Positions 33,720 to 47,339 of a stretch of DNA of 64,000 bases are shown here, in pieces; position 1 is the stretch's first letter, and each line of letters starts with the position of its first letter. The stretch covers positions 1 through 64,000 of the forward strand of contig NZ_FOUG01000012.1 of assembly GCF_900114785.1 (NCBI RefSeq), given 5' to 3'. The translations under genes were made by a program, and so were the position numbers. The notes under the pieces were generated by a model. It was not told where the DNA came from. It did not search any database and was given only the letters and a program-made list of their open reading frames with translations. This stretch comes from Variovorax sp. OV329 (lineage in GTDB: Bacteria > Pseudomonadota > Gammaproteobacteria > Burkholderiales > Burkholderiaceae_C).

Positions 33720-36416
33720 ATGCGCATCAGAAGACTACGCGCGCCCAGGCATTCGATGCTTTACCTGTGCCTGCTCGCCGGCTTTGCGTCGGCCCAGGCG
33801 CCACAGCTGCCCGGGCAGCAGAAGCCACTGTCGGAGCCGGCCGCGCCGGCCAGCGGATCCAACTTCAACGAAGAGTTCCTGCGAATGGGCGGTGACCAGC
33901 CCCACGCCGATCTCTCGCTGTTCGCTTTCGGCAACCAGGTGATGCCAGGCGAGTACGTCGTGGACGTCATGGTCAACCAGAACGCCTTCGGCAAGAGCAG
34001 CGTCCGCTTCGACGCGAAAGAGGGAAAGCGCGACGCCGTCCCCTGTCTCACGCGGGAGTTGCTCGATTCCTGGGGCGTCAACGTGCAGGTCTTTCCTGCC
34101 ATCGTGGGCGCGAGCGCCGACGCGTGCATCGACCTGCCGGCCGTCATTCCGGACGCAGCTGTCAGCTTTGTGGCCGACAAGCAGCGCCTGAACGTGAGCA
34201 TTCCGCAGGCGGCGTTCCGTCGCTCTGCACGTGGCGCAGTCGACCCCAGCAAGTGGGATCAGGGCATCACCGCCGCCATGCTCGACTACCAGCTCAACTA
34301 CGCGCGCTACAGCGGCGGCGGCCTGGTCAACCCCTACAGCGCCGCGGCGCAGCAGCAAAGCGCGTTCGACAACCCCGCCTTCGGCGCGCCGCCGAAGGAA
34401 CTGGATCGCAACACCTTCTACGCCGGCTTCCGGCTGGGCGCCAACCTGGGCGAATGGCGCTTCCGCCAGTTCTCCAACTACAACCAGACCGCGGACGGCA
34501 ACGGCCGCTGGCAAGCCATCAACACCTACGTGCAGCGCGATGTGCAGTCCATCCGCGGCCAGCTGCTCATCGGCGACGGCACCACGCCGGGCAACTTCTT
34601 CGACAGCATGCAGTTCCGCGGTGTGCAGATCTCGTCCGACGACGCAATGCTGCCCGACAGCCAGCAGGGCTACGCGCCCACGATTCGCGGCGTGGCACAG
34701 ACCAACGCGCGGGTGACTGTTCGGCAGAACGGCTACATCATCTACAGCACCTTCGTCGCGCCCGGCCCCTTCGTCATCGACGACCTGTACCCCACGGCCT
34801 CCAGCGGTGACCTCGAGGTGACGATCACCGAGGCCGACGGGCGGCAGACCCGCTACACACAGGCCTTCTCCGCCGTGCCAACCCTGCTGCGCGAAGGCAC
34901 CTGGCGCTACTCGGCCACCGGCGGCAAGTACCGCAATGGCTACGGCTCCGGCTTCACCTACAGCACGGGCAACGCGAGCTACGGCTATGGGTCCCCCGTC
35001 AACCAGCCGTCCGAGCCGGGCTTCGTGCAAGGCACGCTGGCACGCGGCCTGGGCGACGACTACACGCTGTACGGCGGGTTCATGGGCGCCAACATGTACC
35101 AGGCCTTGCTGGCCGGCGTGGGCAAGAACCTGAAGGAATTCGGCGCCGTGTCCATCGACCTGTCGGCGGCGCACACCACGGTCGACAGCATCAACCAGAG
35201 CTATAACGGACAGTCGCTGCGCTTCCTGTACGCCAAGTCCTTCATCGACCTGGGCACCAGTTTCCGAATGGCGGGCTACCGCTACTCCACCAGCGGCTAC
35301 CGCACCTTCCCGGAAGCGGTGCAGATGCAGGCGCTGCAGCCAGACAGTCCCTTCAACAGCCGTCGCAGCGAGGTCCGCTTCGATCTGTCGCAGCAACTCT
35401 TCGATTGGGGCAGCGTCTTCGCCTCGGCGCGCCAGCAGAGCTACTGGGGCACCGATCGAAACGACCGATTGGTGCAGCTCGGCTACACGGGCAACTACAA
35501 GCAGCTGACCTACAGCATCTTCTACAACTACAGCACCAACCTGTACGCGCCCTCCAATCGCCAGATCTCGGTGTCGCTGTCGATCCCGCTGGGCGACACG
35601 CGCGCCAACGCGCAGTACTCGGCCACCAGCGGCAGCAATGGCCTGGTCAACCAGCAGGCCAGCGTCTACGGCTCGACCTTCGATGACAGCCGGCTCACCT
35701 ACAACGTGACGGCCGGCCATTCGAACCAGACCGGAGAAAACGGCAGCGCGAGTGCCAGCTACCTGTCGCAAGTGGGCCGACTCGACGCCGGCTACTCCGG
35801 TGGCCGCAACTACGGCCAGACCACGCTGGGGGTGGCAGGCGGCGTGGTGGTGCACGGCGGCGGCGTCACGCTATCGCAGCCCCTGGGCGAGACCATCGCA
35901 CTGGTCGAGGCGCCCAAGGCCGCAGGCGTGGGCTTCGATTCGCAGCCGGGTGTGGCGACCGACTGGGCTGGCAATGCCGTCATTCCAAACCTGACGCCGT
36001 ACCGCACCAACCGCCTGGCGATGCGGACGTCAGACTTGGGCGATACGGTGGAAGTGAAGAACGCCGCCACGGAAATGGTGCCCACGCGCGGCGCCGTGGT
36101 GTTCGCGAAGTTCGATACCTCGGTTGGCTATCGGTTGATGATGACCCTGACTGGGTTCAAAGGTGAAGTCCTGCCTTTCGGCGCGCGGATCGAAGACGCC
36201 TGGGGGCGTGAGATGGGCATCGTCGGACCGGACGGCCAGGCCTTCGTCTCCGGCGCCGAGGCAGCAGCCAGGCTGAATGTCATCTGGGGCCAAGGTCCGG
36301 GTGAACGTTGCACCGTTGCCTACAGCCTGCCGGACGTCGACAAGCCGCCGCCCATCCGAGAAGTAAGTGTGCAATGCGTGGCAGATGTCGCCGCGCACCT
36401 TCGGCGAACGCCATGA
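33720..36416 (+). CDS. Fimbrial outer-membrane usher protein (FimD-like)
   Basis: The 898-residue protein (E. coli FimD 878) starts with a signal peptide (MLYLCLLAGFASAQ). It has the N-terminal chaperone-binding domain (FNEEFLRMG), the FAPGPFVIDDLYPTASSGDL plug/barrel region and C-terminal plug-like beta domains ending in a cysteine pair (GERCTVAY, VQCVAD). It forms the pore that assembles the fimbria. It is intact, with no frameshift. Confidence 0.93.
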   Translation: MRIRRLRAPRHSMLYLCLLAGFASAQAPQLPGQQKPLSEPAAPASGSNFNEEFLRMGGDQPHADLSLFAFGNQVMPGEYVVDVMVNQNAFGKSSVRFDAKEGKRDAVPCLTRELLDSWGVNVQVFPAIVGASADACIDLPAVIPDAAVSFVADKQRLNVSIPQAAFRRSARGAVDPSKWDQGITAAMLDYQLNYARYSGGGLVNPYSAAAQQQSAFDNPAFGAPPKELDRNTFYAGFRLGANLGEWRFRQFSNYNQTADGNGRWQAINTYVQRDVQSIRGQLLIGDGTTPGNFFDSMQFRGVQISSDDAMLPDSQQGYAPTIRGVAQTNARVTVRQNGYIIYSTFVAPGPFVIDDLYPTASSGDLEVTITEADGRQTRYTQAFSAVPTLLREGTWRYSATGGKYRNGYGSGFTYSTGNASYGYGSPVNQPSEPGFVQGTLARGLGDDYTLYGGFMGANMYQALLAGVGKNLKEFGAVSIDLSAAHTTVDSINQSYNGQSLRFLYAKSFIDLGTSFRMAGYRYSTSGYRTFPEAVQMQALQPDSPFNSRRSEVRFDLSQQLFDWGSVFASARQQSYWGTDRNDRLVQLGYTGNYKQLTYSIFYNYSTNLYAPSNRQISVSLSIPLGDTRANAQYSATSGSNGLVNQQASVYGSTFDDSRLTYNVTAGHSNQTGENGSASASYLSQVGRLDAGYSGGRNYGQTTLGVAGGVVVHGGGVTLSQPLGETIALVEAPKAAGVGFDSQPGVATDWAGNAVIPNLTPYRTNRLAMRTSDLGDTVEVKNAATEMVPTRGAVVFAKFDTSVGYRLMMTLTGFKGEVLPFGARIEDAWGREMGIVGPDGQAFVSGAEAAARLNVIWGQGPGERCTVAYSLPDVDKPPPIREVSVQCVADVAAHLRRTP

Positions 36417-36555
36417 GCCGACAGCACCTATCGCGTTCAAGCGTCTTGGCGCGGAGGCGCTCGACGCGATCCGGCGACATCAACCGATCAATGGCCGAGA
36501 TGAGGTTGGAGCGGCAACAAGCGCGGGACGCAGAACCAACAAGGGAGAGAGAAAG

Positions 36556-37593
36556 ATGAATGACAAGAACTGTTCAATGAGACCGCGCGGTGCCTGGGCC
36601 GTCGGCAAGCGCATCAAGGTGATCGGGGCCTGGGCCGCCGCGATTCTGCTCGCACTCTCTGCCCAGGGCGCGTGGGCCGCCTGCTTCAAATGGCCGACCC
36701 GCCAGATTCAGACGGTGACCGTCAATATGGGGACCGTCTGCGTCAAGGAGACAGACGCGGTAGGGGCGACCATTGCCAGCAGCGAAACCATGCTGGTCAA
36801 CAGCTTGAACTATTCGCAGCCCTGGTTTCAGTGCTATGGAAGCGGACAGATCAACTTTCAGACCCTCCAGGGCAGCTACATCGAGGGGACGAACAACGTC
36901 TTCAATAGCAACGTGCGAGGCATCGGCATCCGCCTGTCGTTCATCACGCCGGGGAACTCAACCTATTTTCCGGGATATGCGCCTTACTCCCAGAACACAA
37001 CGGTGTACTTTCCCACGGGCACGCTCTTCAAGATCGAACTGGTCAAGACCGAGGCCGCTACTGCCAGCGGCGTACTCGCGCAAGGCTTGTATGCGCAAAT
37101 TGCAGGCGACGGAGATGGCTCTCCTGCTGTGTCCATCTCCGTGCCCGGCAATGGCGTGACCATCGTATCCCCCACCTGTGCCGTCGATGCGGGCTCCAAA
37201 TCTCTCAACGTTCCCCTGGGGCAGGTCCCACTCAACGCCTTCAACGGAGCCGGGTCGACGGCCGGCGAGCGCGGTTTCAACATCAAGCTCAATTGCGTCG
37301 CAGGACTGAACGCGCAAAGCACAGTCCAGATGCAGTTGGATGGGATTCGCAGTGCTTCCAATCAAGCCGGGGTGGTGAACTTGAGCCCCGACGCTGGTGC
37401 GGCCACTGGCGTTGGCATCCAATTGCGCGATGCCTCGAACAATGCAGTCCAGTTCGGCGTGCCTGTGGCAGTGGGGCCGGCGGCGGACCTTAGCTACAGC
37501 GTGGCCTACACCGCGCGCTACTACCAAACGGGGCCCAGGGTCACGGCCGGCCCGGCGAACGGAACCGCGACCTTCACCCTCAGCTACAAGTAG
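36556..37593 (+). CDS. Fimbrial tip adhesin (two-domain)
   Basis: I place the start at ATG 36556, with AAGGGAGAG upstream, giving 345 residues and a signal peptide ending near GAWAACF. The N-terminal about 190 residues form a lectin-like domain with several cysteines; the C-terminal part is a pilin domain (SPTCAVDAGSKSLNVPLGQV ... TATFTLSYK). The longer upstream frame overlaps the usher and is rejected. It caps the fimbria and determines binding; the target is unknown. Confidence 0.85.
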   Translation: MNDKNCSMRPRGAWAVGKRIKVIGAWAAAILLALSAQGAWAACFKWPTRQIQTVTVNMGTVCVKETDAVGATIASSETMLVNSLNYSQPWFQCYGSGQINFQTLQGSYIEGTNNVFNSNVRGIGIRLSFITPGNSTYFPGYAPYSQNTTVYFPTGTLFKIELVKTEAATASGVLAQGLYAQIAGDGDGSPAVSISVPGNGVTIVSPTCAVDAGSKSLNVPLGQVPLNAFNGAGSTAGERGFNIKLNCVAGLNAQSTVQMQLDGIRSASNQAGVVNLSPDAGAATGVGIQLRDASNNAVQFGVPVAVGPAADLSYSVAYTARYYQTGPRVTAGPANGTATFTLSYK

Positions 37594-37653
37594 GCGGAAA
37601 CGCGAAGGGCCACGCAAACGGTCCCTTCCGTCGCGTGCACCGAAGCGCCCTGT

Positions 37654-38634
37654 TCAGACCCCAGCCGCGTGCGCCTGCTGGTCCGCGTGGTAGCTCGAGC
37701 GCACCATCGCGCCCACGGCGGCGTGGCTGAAGCCCATCTTGTAGGCCTCTTCCTCGAACATCTTGAAGGTGTCGGGGTGCACGTAGCGGCGCACCGGCAG
37801 GTGGCTGTTGCTGGGCGACAGGTACTGGCCGATGGTCAGCATGCCGATGTCGTGCTCGCGCATGTCGCGCATCACCTGCAGGATCTCTTCGTCGGTTTCG
37901 CCCAGGCCGACCATGATGCCGCTCTTGGTCGGCACCTTCGGGTGCAGCGCCTTGAACTTCTTGAGCAGGTTCAGGCTGAACTGGTAGTCGCTGCCCGGAC
38001 GCGCTTCCTTGTACAGGCGGGGCGCGGTCTCCAAGTTGTGGTTCATCACGTCCGGTGGCGCGGCCTTGAGGATTTCAAGCGCGCGGTCGTCGCGACCGCG
38101 GAAGTCGGGCACCAGGATCTCGATCTGCGTCAGCGGTGACAGTTCGCGGATGTTGCTGATGCAGTCGACGAAATGCTGGCTGCCGCCGTCGCGCAGGTCG
38201 TCGCGGTCCACGCTGGTGATCACCACGTACTTGAGCTTTAGCTTGGCAATGGTCTTGGCCAGGTTCAGCGGCTCGTCCTTGTCCAGCGGGTCGGGCCGGC
38301 CGTGGCCGACGTCGCAGAAGGGGCAGCGGCGGGTGCACTTGTCACCCATGATCATGAAGGTGGCCGTGCCCTTGCCGAAGCATTCGCCGATGTTGGGGCA
38401 AGAGGCCTCTTCGCACACGGTGTGCAGGTTGCTCTCGCGCAGGATCTGCTTGATCTCGTAGAAGCGGGTGCTGGGGCTGCCGGCCTTGACGCGGATCCAC
38501 TCGGGCTTCTTGAGCACCTCGCCCTGCACCACCTTCACCGGAATGCGCGACAGCTTGGCAGCGGCCTTCTGCTTGGCCAGCGGGTTGTAGGTGTCTTGGC
38601 TTTGCGCGTCGCGGACGACTTCGGAGGTGCTCAT
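37654..38634 (-). CDS. lipA: Lipoyl synthase
   Basis: The 326-residue radical-SAM enzyme has both iron-sulfur cluster motifs: the auxiliary [12 protein letters not shown] (Cys74, 79, 85) and the SAM-binding CTRRCPFC (Cys100, 104, 107). It inserts sulfur into octanoyl groups on lipoyl domains. It follows lipB by 16 bases on the same strand, the usual pairing. The start is MSTSEVV at 38634; a longer upstream frame is unsupported. Confidence 0.98.
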   Translation of the reverse strand: MSTSEVVRDAQSQDTYNPLAKQKAAAKLSRIPVKVVQGEVLKKPEWIRVKAGSPSTRFYEIKQILRESNLHTVCEEASCPNIGECFGKGTATFMIMGDKCTRRCPFCDVGHGRPDPLDKDEPLNLAKTIAKLKLKYVVITSVDRDDLRDGGSQHFVDCISNIRELSPLTQIEILVPDFRGRDDRALEILKAAPPDVMNHNLETAPRLYKEARPGSDYQFSLNLLKKFKALHPKVPTKSGIMVGLGETDEEILQVMRDMREHDIGMLTIGQYLSPSNSHLPVRRYVHPDTFKMFEEEAYKMGFSHAAVGAMVRSSYHADQQAHAAGV

Positions 38635-38650
38635 GGCGGGTTGGGGACGA

Positions 38651-39355
38651 CTAAGGTTGCAGGAATGCGGACAGCTTGCGGCCCAGCACCTGCGCGGCTT
38701 CATCCCAGGTGGTCTGGACCCCGATTGTAGAAAGGTCCACCGTTTTCAGCCCGCTGTAGCCGCAAGGGTTGATCCGATCGAAGGGTTCCAGGTCCATGGC
38801 CACGTTCAGCGCCACGCCGTGATAGGTGCAGTGCCGGCTCACCTTGATGCCCAGGGCGGCGATCTTGCCGAGCCCCCGGAAGGGATCGGCCGGATGGACG
38901 GGGCCGCTCAGTGCAGCATGTGAAAAAGGATCATCCAGCCGCACGTAGATGCCGGGCGCGCCGCCCACGCGATGGCCGGTGACGCCGAAATGCGCCAGCG
39001 TGCGTATCACCGATTCCTCGATGCGAAATACGTACTCCTTGACGTAGTAGCCCGCGCGGCGCAGGTCGAGGAGGGGATAGGCCACCACCTGTCCGGGGCC
39101 GTGGTAGGTCACCTGGCCGCCGCGGTCGGTCTGCACCACGGGAATGTCGCCGGGCGCCAGCACGTGGTCGGCCTTGCCGGCCAGTCCCTGGGTGTAGACC
39201 GGTGCGTGCTCGCACACCCAGAGTTCGTCGGGCGTGCCTTCGCCGCGTGCGAGCGTGAACTCCCGCATGGCGGCGTAGGTGGCCAGGTAGTCGGCGCGGC
39301 CCAGCTGCGAAAGGACCGGGGCCGCCGCCTGTGCCGTGGCGGCCTCGTCGCTCAG
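38651..39355 (-). CDS. lipB: Octanoyltransferase (apparent CTG start)
   Basis: The core is clear: [15 protein letters not shown], the catalytic cysteine in INPCGYSG and the lysine in [12 protein letters not shown]. LipB homologues carry a QLG...Y...A-M segment before HEFT or REFT, and here [14 protein letters not shown] is encoded upstream of the first ATG (39268). Reading that frame back to the DUF493 stop, there is no ATG, GTG or TTG; the only plausible start is CTG at 39355, which overlaps the DUF493 stop (CTGA). That gives 234 residues. It transfers octanoyl groups from ACP to lipoyl domains. Confidence 0.9.
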   Translation of the reverse strand: MSDEAATAQAAAPVLSQLGRADYLATYAAMREFTLARGEGTPDELWVCEHAPVYTQGLAGKADHVLAPGDIPVVQTDRGGQVTYHGPGQVVAYPLLDLRRAGYYVKEYVFRIEESVIRTLAHFGVTGHRVGGAPGIYVRLDDPFSHAALSGPVHPADPFRGLGKIAALGIKVSRHCTYHGVALNVAMDLEPFDRINPCGYSGLKTVDLSTIGVQTTWDEAAQVLGRKLSAFLQP

Positions 39356-39660
39356 AGCACCACCTTCACCATGGGGTGGGAAGACAGCGCGCGGTACAGG
39401 TCGTCGAGCTGCTCGCGGCTGGTGGCGGTCACGGTGATGGTCACGCCCAGGTAGTTGCCGGCCTTGCTGTCGCGCAACTCGATCGTGGACGCGTCGAAGC
39501 CGGGGTCGAACTGCCTGGCCGTGTGCGTCACGGCGGTGACGAAGCCGTCCACGTTGGCGCCCATCACCTTGATGGGAAACTGCGAGGGGTACTCGATCAG
39601 CGAGTCCTTGCGCGCGTCGACGGGGGCCGCGGGCGTGTCGGGGGTGTTGGGCGTGTTCAT
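39352..39660 (-). CDS. DUF493 (YbeD-like) regulatory-fold protein
   Basis: The 102-residue protein ([23 protein letters not shown] ... [24 protein letters not shown]) matches the YbeD/DUF493 ACT-like fold. It is commonly found beside lipB; an allosteric or lipoate-related role is suspected but not shown. GGAG precedes ATG 39660. Its stop overlaps the apparent lipB start. It diverges from the atp operon. Confidence 0.92.
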   Translation of the reverse strand: MNTPNTPDTPAAPVDARKDSLIEYPSQFPIKVMGANVDGFVTAVTHTARQFDPGFDASTIELRDSKAGNYLGVTITVTATSREQLDDLYRALSSHPMVKVVL

Positions 39661-39742
39661 GGACTCGGCTCCTGCGGTGAATTTGTCAATGGTCGCAGAT
39701 GGGGGCGAAGCCTGCCTTTCCAACCCGCGCCGCGGGGCTTGG

Positions 39743-39770
39743 TTGGGCGTCATGTGTTTCTACTTATAAT
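39743..39770 (+). promoter_or_regulatory. Promoter of the ATP synthase operon
   Basis: A perfect TATAAT lies at 39765-39770, with TTGGGC at 39743-39748 (16-bp spacing). The predicted start is near 39777, about 40 bases before atpI. This is the only good -35/-10 pair in the divergent gap. Confidence 0.75.
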
Positions 39771-39818
39771 CAATGGCTTTGTGAAATTTGCGGGCTTGCG
39801 CTCAGGGTGAGTACACCA

Positions 39819-40298
39819 ATGAAGAATATGCCCCCGGCCTTCGACCGCGAGGAAGAAGAGCTCGAAGAGCGAGAACGCAATTTCAGGCCGCTGAGCGCTG
39901 TGGAGGCGCAACAGCTGCGCGAGCGCAGTCCCCAGGTCTCCCCGTGGCGGGTGATCGCAGGACAGATCATTGCAGGCATCCTGGTGGCTCTGGCCGCCTG
40001 GGGTCTGACGGGGAAACAAAATTTGGGTTGGTCGGCCGGTTACGGCGCGCTGTCGGTGGTGATCCCCGCGGCCGTCTTCGCCCGCGGACTGACGGGGCGC
40101 CTGGCGTCCCTGAACATCAGCACCGCGGTGCTGGCGTTCTTTGTGTGGGAATTGGTCAAGATGGCCTTGACGGTGGCGATGCTCTTCGCTGCCCCCAGGC
40201 TGATCTCGGATCTGAGCTGGCCAGCGATGCTGGTGGGCTTGGTGGTGGCAATGCAGGCGTACTGGGCGGCGGTGGTGTTCGCTCCCAGGCGTAAATGA
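39819..40298 (+). CDS. atpI: ATP synthase subunit I
   Basis: The 159-residue membrane protein has four hydrophobic segments (VIAGQIIAGILVALAAW and so on) and an acidic N-terminus (DREEEELEERERN). AtpI assists assembly of the c-ring. The start MKNMPPAFD is used; an ATG three codons later is an alternative. It is the first gene of the operon, 23 bases before atpB. Confidence 0.9.
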   Translation: MKNMPPAFDREEEELEERERNFRPLSAVEAQQLRERSPQVSPWRVIAGQIIAGILVALAAWGLTGKQNLGWSAGYGALSVVIPAAVFARGLTGRLASLNISTAVLAFFVWELVKMALTVAMLFAAPRLISDLSWPAMLVGLVVAMQAYWAAVVFAPRRK

Positions 40299-40321
40299 TT
40301 TTTTGAATTAAGAGTAATCAG

Positions 40322-41517
<1,196 letters not shown>

Positions 41518-41600
41518 TACCGGCCCGTTTTCGTCTTCGGACCTGAACGTCCATCCTTCGGGAACATCCTCGGATCCCTTCCCAAAGAGAGGAAAGAAAA

Positions 41601-42071
41601 GTGAGCATTACCGGTACCCTCATCGTCCAGATGATCGTGTTCCTGATCCTGGTCGGGTTCACGATGAAGTTCGTGTGGCCGCCGATCGCGAAGGCGCTGG
41701 ATGACCGTGCCCAGAAGATCGCCGACGGCCTGGCCGCCGCCGACAAGGCCAAGGCCGAGTTGAGCGCCGCCAACAAGCGCGTGGAAGTCGAGCTGGGCCA
41801 GGCCCGCAACGAGTCCGCACAGCGCCTGGCAGACGCCGAGCGCCGCGCACAGGCGATCATCGAAGAAGCCAAGTCGCGCGCCACGGAAGAAGGCAACAAG
41901 ATCGTTGCCGCTGCCAAGGCAGAAGCCGACCAGCAGGCCGTCAAGGCCCGCGAAGCGCTTCGCGAGCAGGTCGCGGTGCTGGCCGTCAAGGGTGCAGAGC
42001 AGATCCTGCGCAAGGAAGTCAACGCCGGCGTCCACGCCGAGTTGCTCTCGCGCCTGCAGACTGAACTGTAA
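41601..42071 (+). CDS. atpF: F1Fo ATP synthase subunit b
   Basis: The 156-residue subunit starts at GTG with GAGAGGAAAG upstream. A single N-terminal membrane helix ([20 protein letters not shown]) is followed by a long charged helix that forms the peripheral stalk. Two copies link subunit a to F1. Confidence 0.97.
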   Translation: MSITGTLIVQMIVFLILVGFTMKFVWPPIAKALDDRAQKIADGLAAADKAKAELSAANKRVEVELGQARNESAQRLADAERRAQAIIEEAKSRATEEGNKIVAAAKAEADQQAVKAREALREQVAVLAVKGAEQILRKEVNAGVHAELLSRLQTEL

Positions 42072-42093
42072 GAAGCCCGAGGCAAGGACCACC

Positions 42094-42624
42094 ATGGCAG
42101 AAATCGCCACCATTGCACGCCCTTATGCGGAAGCGCTGTTCAAGGCGTCCTCGGCCGACCTGAGCGGCACCGCCGCCTGGCTCGACCAGGTTGCGGCGAT
42201 CGCGGCCAATCCGCAGCTCAAGGCTTTCGCCGACAACCCCAAGGCCAGCGTCGAGCAGGTGCTCGGCGTCATCGCCGGCGTCGCCGGTTCGGCCCTGCCC
42301 GCCGCCGCGACCAATTTCCTCACCACGGTGCTGGAAAACGGCCGTTTCGCCGCGCTGCCCGAAGTCGCCAAGCAGTTCCGCGTCCTGGCCAACGCCAGGA
42401 GCGGTTCCTCCGATGCGGTGGTGCACAGCGCCTTCCCGATCGGTGCCGACGAACTGGCAAAGCTCGGTGCGACGCTGGAAAAGCGTTTCGGCCGCAAGCT
42501 GCAGCTGACGGTCCAGCAGGACCCGTCGCTGATCGGCGGCATCCGCGTGGTGGTGGGCGACGAGGTGCTCGACACCTCCGTCAAGGCTCGCCTCGAACAA
42601 ATGAAAGTTGCGCTGTCGGCCTGA
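42094..42624 (+). CDS. atpH: F1Fo ATP synthase subunit delta
   Basis: The 176-residue protein starts [16 protein letters not shown], the typical delta N-terminus, and ends with [26 protein letters not shown]. It joins the peripheral stalk to the top of F1. It lies 22 bases after atpF. Confidence 0.97.
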   Translation: MAEIATIARPYAEALFKASSADLSGTAAWLDQVAAIAANPQLKAFADNPKASVEQVLGVIAGVAGSALPAAATNFLTTVLENGRFAALPEVAKQFRVLANARSGSSDAVVHSAFPIGADELAKLGATLEKRFGRKLQLTVQQDPSLIGGIRVVVGDEVLDTSVKARLEQMKVALSA

Positions 42625-42663
42625 TGGCCGCAGCCCACCCTTGAAAGAAAGAAGGAAAGAGTC

Positions 42664-44217
<1,554 letters not shown>

Positions 44218-44250
44218 GTCGGCTGCGCGCAAGGAGTCCAAGGATCACAT

Positions 44251-45126
44251 ATGGCAGCTGGCAAGGAAATTCGCGGCAAGATCAAATCGGTGGAGAACAC
44301 CAAGAAGATCACCAAGGCCATGGAGATGGTCTCGGTCTCCAAGATGCGTAAGGCGCAGGACCGCATGCGCTCGGCTCGCCCCTACAGCGAGCGCATCCGC
44401 CACATCGCCGCCAACCTGGGCCGTGCGAACCCCGAGTACACGCACGCGTTCATGAAGGTGAACGAGGCCAAGGCCGTGGGCTTCATCGTCGTGACGAGCG
44501 ACAAGGGCCTGGCCGGTGGCCTGAACACCAACGTGCTGCGCGCCGTGACGACCAAGATGCGCGAGGCCCAGAACGCGGGCCTGGCCATCGAGACCGTCGC
44601 CATCGGCAGCAAGGGGCTGGGCTTTCTCAATCGCGTGGGCGCTCGCGTGGTGGCCCATGTCACCCAGCTGGGCGACACGCCGCACCTCGACAAGCTCATC
44701 GGGCCGGTCAAGACCTTGCTCGACGCCTATGCCGAAGGCAAGTTGTCTGCAGTGCACGTGTGCTACACCAAGTTCATCAACACCATCAAGCAAGAGCCGG
44801 TGGTGGAGCAGCTGCTGCCCCTGGCGGCGGAGTCGCTCCAGGTGGAGAAGGGTCAGCACTCGTGGGACTACATCTACGAGCCCGACGCGCAAAGCGTGAT
44901 CGACGAGCTGCTGGTTCGCTACGTGGAGTCGCTGGTCTACCAGGCCGTGGCCGAGAACATGGCGTCCGAGCATTCCGCACGCATGGTGGCCATGAAGGCC
45001 GCCACCGACAACGCAGGCAACGTGATCAACGAGCTGAAGCTGGTCTACAACAAGACCCGCCAGGCCGGCATCACCAAGGAGCTGTCGGAAATCGTGTCGG
45101 GCGCCGCGGCGGCCACCGGGGCATGA
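44251..45126 (+). CDS. atpG: F1Fo ATP synthase subunit gamma
   Basis: The 291-residue protein begins [27 protein letters not shown], the N-terminal helix of the rotating shaft, and ends with [19 protein letters not shown], the C-terminal helix. It couples c-ring rotation to catalysis. A 53-base gap separates it from atpD. Confidence 0.98.
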   Translation: MAAGKEIRGKIKSVENTKKITKAMEMVSVSKMRKAQDRMRSARPYSERIRHIAANLGRANPEYTHAFMKVNEAKAVGFIVVTSDKGLAGGLNTNVLRAVTTKMREAQNAGLAIETVAIGSKGLGFLNRVGARVVAHVTQLGDTPHLDKLIGPVKTLLDAYAEGKLSAVHVCYTKFINTIKQEPVVEQLLPLAAESLQVEKGQHSWDYIYEPDAQSVIDELLVRYVESLVYQAVAENMASEHSARMVAMKAATDNAGNVINELKLVYNKTRQAGITKELSEIVSGAAAATGA

Positions 45127-45143
45127 GTCCGAGTACTCGCTAG

Positions 45144-46595
<1,452 letters not shown>

Positions 46596-46632
46596 GCGGC
46601 GCATACGGGCAGCCCGCGTCGTTGCCGTGCTC

Positions 46633-46650
46633 GCCGTACTTGTGTACGGC
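46633..46650 (+). repeat. Hairpin in the atpD-atpC spacer (GC-rich intergenic element)
   Basis: GCCGTAC (46633-46639) and GTACGGC (46644-46650) form a perfect stem with a TTGT loop, inside the 125-base spacer. No U-tract follows, so it is not a standard terminator. It could slow transcription or protect mRNA ends, adjusting epsilon relative to beta. Confidence 0.5.
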
Positions 46651-46720
46651 TCCGCGCGGCGCCTAGCGGGCCCTCCCGTCTGCTTGCTCATCCGACCTTC
46701 TTCAGACGAAAGGAAAGCTC

Positions 46721-47140
46721 ATGGCAAACACCATTCATGTGGACGTGGTCAGCGCGGAGGAGTCCATCTTCTCCGGCGAGGCCAAGTTCGTCGCGCTGCC
46801 CGGTGAAGCCGGCGAGCTCGGCATCTATCCCCGCCACACCCCGCTGATCACCCGCATCCGTCCCGGCGCCGTGCGCATCGAGACGGCCGACGGCGGCGAG
46901 GAGTTCGTGTTCGTGGCCGGCGGCATCCTCGAGGTGCAGCCCAACACGGTCACCGTGCTGTCCGACACCGCCATCCGCGGCAAGGACCTGGACGAGGAAA
47001 AGGCCAGGGGCGCCAAGCAGGCCGCCGAAGAGGCGCTGAAGAACGCCAAGAGCGACATCGACATCGCGATGGCGCAGTCCGAGCTGGCCGTGATGGCCGC
47101 CCAGATCGCCGCGCTGCGCAAGTACCGCGACAAGAAGTGA
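46721..47140 (+). CDS. atpC: F1Fo ATP synthase subunit epsilon
   Basis: The 139-residue protein has the beta-sandwich N-terminus ([35 protein letters not shown]) and a C-terminal helical pair ([17 protein letters not shown]). It inhibits ATP hydrolysis and couples the shaft to the c-ring. It closes the operon; a terminator follows. Confidence 0.97.
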   Translation: MANTIHVDVVSAEESIFSGEAKFVALPGEAGELGIYPRHTPLITRIRPGAVRIETADGGEEFVFVAGGILEVQPNTVTVLSDTAIRGKDLDEEKARGAKQAAEEALKNAKSDIDIAMAQSELAVMAAQIAALRKYRDKK

Positions 47141-47175
47141 GGCGCTGCCCGGCCTGGCCGGGTTCGTCTCCAAGT

Positions 47176-47203
47176 AAAAGCCGCCCCATTGGGCGGCTTT
47201 TTT
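47176..47203 (+). terminator. Terminator of the atp operon
   Basis: AAAAGCCGCCC (47176-47186) pairs with GGGCGGCTTTT (47191-47201) over a 4-base loop, followed by more T. Stem and U-tract are both strong. Confidence 0.93.
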
Positions 47204-47244
47204 CATTTCCTCTTCTGTCGTCACCCGGCAACTTCGGCCTACAT

Positions 47245-47258
47245 TTAACTGAAGTTAA
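47245..47258. promoter_or_regulatory. Palindromic operator candidate of the ROK regulator
   Basis: TTAACT-GA-AGTTAA is a perfect AT-rich inverted repeat in a GC-rich genome, 82 bases before the likely ROK start. ROK regulators bind such palindromes and often repress their own operon, so this is the natural operator. Confidence 0.6.
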
Positions 47259-47339
47259 GCCTTGTCTGGCAAAAGACACCCCCCTAGTATTCGCCTTCGC
47301 CCGGCACGCCAGAGGCCGGCGAGAGACGGAGACAAAGAC

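Noticed and set aside
37604-37630. GAAGGG/CCCTTC hairpin after the fimbrial adhesin
   Set aside because: The 6-bp stem has a 13-base loop and no U-tract, so it is too weak to call a terminator.
38651-39268. Short lipB start at ATG 39268
   Set aside because: It would cut off the conserved QLG...Y...AM segment of LipB; kept only as a fallback.
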